DNA of 64,000 nt from Setophaga petechia. Lineage: Eukaryota > Chordata > Aves > Passeriformes > Parulidae. The stretch is from assembly GCA_024362935.1 (NCBI GenBank), contig JANCRA010000004.1:23737121-23801120 (forward strand). Direction: 5' to 3'. Below, piece after piece: positions 62,726 to 64,000 of the stretch. A program made the translations under genes and the position numbers. Below the pieces are notes generated by a model. The model saw nothing but the letters and a program-made list of their open reading frames with translations, was not told the origin of the DNA and searched no databases. Numbering within the stretch: position 1 is the first letter of the stretch; each line of letters starts with the position of its first letter.

Positions 62726-63806
62726 CTGTAAAAAACAAAAACTTGCACTCAATTAACACATTTCTATTCATGCTCATTCTTCTATTTTTACCACTATACG
62801 CTGCAGAGTTCATCACCATCTATTTTATGGTTAATACAATGTAAATTAGCACAGAATCAACGTGTCTCACAAGTTTCCAATTTGGTAATCATATTGACGT
62901 TTCTATTCAATTCATAGTGATAAAAATATGCATTTTTTAATATCTAGTAACTCCCCCATGTTCTTATTTATCTTCCATTTTATTTTGAGAAGTTTTTATT
63001 TGCTTCTGTATTTTACTGTAAAAAAGAGTAATTTCATAGCTCTAAGTACTAAAACAAATAACTTCAGTTTCAAGTATGAATTTACTTTCATAGAAAAAAT
63101 GCATGTTGTTGGATGTTTTTTAGAAATGCAGACTTAAAAGCTGTGCACATATGATTGATTATGGGTTACAGACCACCTTCTTGGAACCATAACTTCTTCT
63201 TTCTTACAGGCCTTTCAAAATCATACTTTAACCAAAAATGGTTTGAAAATGTAGTAGAATTGTAATATTTGGCTCACACACTAGAATAGAAATACCAGGG
63301 TGCTAAATGTACATAAACAGAATTTCTATCTGTAAATAATTTAGAGAAGGGGACATCTAAGAAAATATATGCAATTAGAATGGTCAGTAATAAAACTGAA
63401 TAAATATTAATATGTGTAAAGAATCAAAAATAATTACACATAGAATCATCACATTTCAAAATAAATTATGAAAGTATGGAGAAAATAAACCCATGTACAA
63501 TTAAAATTACAATTCACTCAGCAAACAGGTCTTAAAATTGTGGGCTCTGTAACTGAGTCCTGGTTTAAATTTTAATTATTGAGAGAGCTTTGTAACATTT
63601 TCAGGCAAAAATGTTATTTCATTAAACATTCCACATAATCTTGCATTTATCTGTAATGATTTAACAGAGTATTCTTTTCAAATTTTTTTAGCATTGGTAC
63701 AATTTTAAAACTACATGTGTATCTTTCCATGTGCATTCACATACAATGTCCTCTATATAAAATATACTCAGATGTGTTTAGATGAAAATAAAACACAGTT
63801 ACTTAC
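62726..63806 (-). other. RASEF: RASEF last intron
   Basis: A 1081-bp GT-AG intron between the last two coding exons. It splits an Arg codon after its second base. It is AT-rich, with no CR1 or LTR sequence that I recognise inside it. Open frames in it are not exons by splice-site or family evidence. Confidence 0.8.
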
Positions 63807-63883
63807 CGAGCAAGATGAAGAACTGCTTCTACAATATTAGATCCATCTTTAGCACTTGTTTCACAGAATAGTGCATTGTAAGT
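63807..63883 (-). CDS. RASEF: RASEF (Rab45), penultimate coding exon (partial gene)
   Basis: RASEF is a large Rab-family GTPase with N-terminal EF-hands, a coiled coil and a C-terminal Rab domain; it acts on perinuclear/vesicle membranes. Seen here: a 77-bp exon, read in phase 0 on the minus strand, giving 25 residues plus the first two bases of an Arg codon. It contains [15 protein letters not shown], whose ETSAK is the Rab/Ras G5 guanine-binding motif, followed by the last helix of the G domain (VLHLAR). It is bounded by a pyrimidine-rich acceptor ending ACTCACAG (+ strand 63884-63891) and a consensus donor GTAAGT (63801-63806). The wording after ETSAK is what I recall for RASEF rather than for small Rabs; CRACR2A (Rab46) is the nearest alternative. 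Earlier exons (EF-hands, G1-G4) lie outside the window. Confidence 0.88.
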
Positions 63884-64000
63884 CTGTGAGTAAAAATAAA
63901 ATGTTAAGCTAACTGATCTGAGATGGCTCCCATGTGAATGGGTACATTTAATTACAAATTGTTTCCTGAGTAACACGAAGAATGACAGTACATTTAAATG

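Overview
The window looks like a piece of a bird genome, most likely a songbird. The DNA is AT-rich and intron-like, with CR1 LINE fragments (RT remnants, and 3' tails of the ATTCTGTGATTCTA type) and solo ERV LTRs whose ends and internal wording match passerine ERVL/ERVK LTRs as I remember them. No bacterial, phage or organelle organisation is present.

Only one protein-coding gene can be supported. The last two coding exons of RASEF (Rab45, a Rab GTPase with EF-hands) lie on the minus strand at 63807-63883 and 62617-62725, in frame across a 1081-bp GT-AG intron. They encode the Rab G5 motif (ETSAK) and a C-terminal CCNV prenylation end. The upstream exons lie beyond base 64000. About 4.8 kb downstream of the stop codon, down to candidate poly(A) signals at 57840 and 57663, shows no interspersed repeat I recognise and probably holds a long 3'UTR. 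RASEF is Z-linked in birds and borders a large gene-poor interval (towards TLE1 in human), which fits the rest of the window.

Layout: 1-9372 is gene-poor sequence with short tandem repeats and a conserved-looking block at 7800-8440. An LTR-like element lies near 9373-10170. 10-29 kb is gene-poor, with striking perfect hairpins at 16139-16208, 17650-17722 and 23480-23576, further conserved-looking blocks, and a CR1 tail at 28120. 29-43 kb holds LTRs (29681, 31111, 35691, 41717, 42550) and a CR1 copy (38320). 43-48 kb has two antisense CR1 copies carrying decayed reverse-transcriptase sequence. 49.4-50.8 kb is an unidentified C-rich block. At 54-55 kb an LTR appears to sit inside a CR1. 57.0 kb has the last CR1 tail, and 57.7-64 kb is the RASEF 3' end.

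Most long open frames in the window fall inside GC-rich LTRs and are not genes. I found no new multi-gene system. The most notable unexplained structures are the perfect inverted repeats, a CR1 copy whose 3' end has been lost exactly beside a hairpin, and a CpG-rich LTR carrying two CTCF-like motifs.
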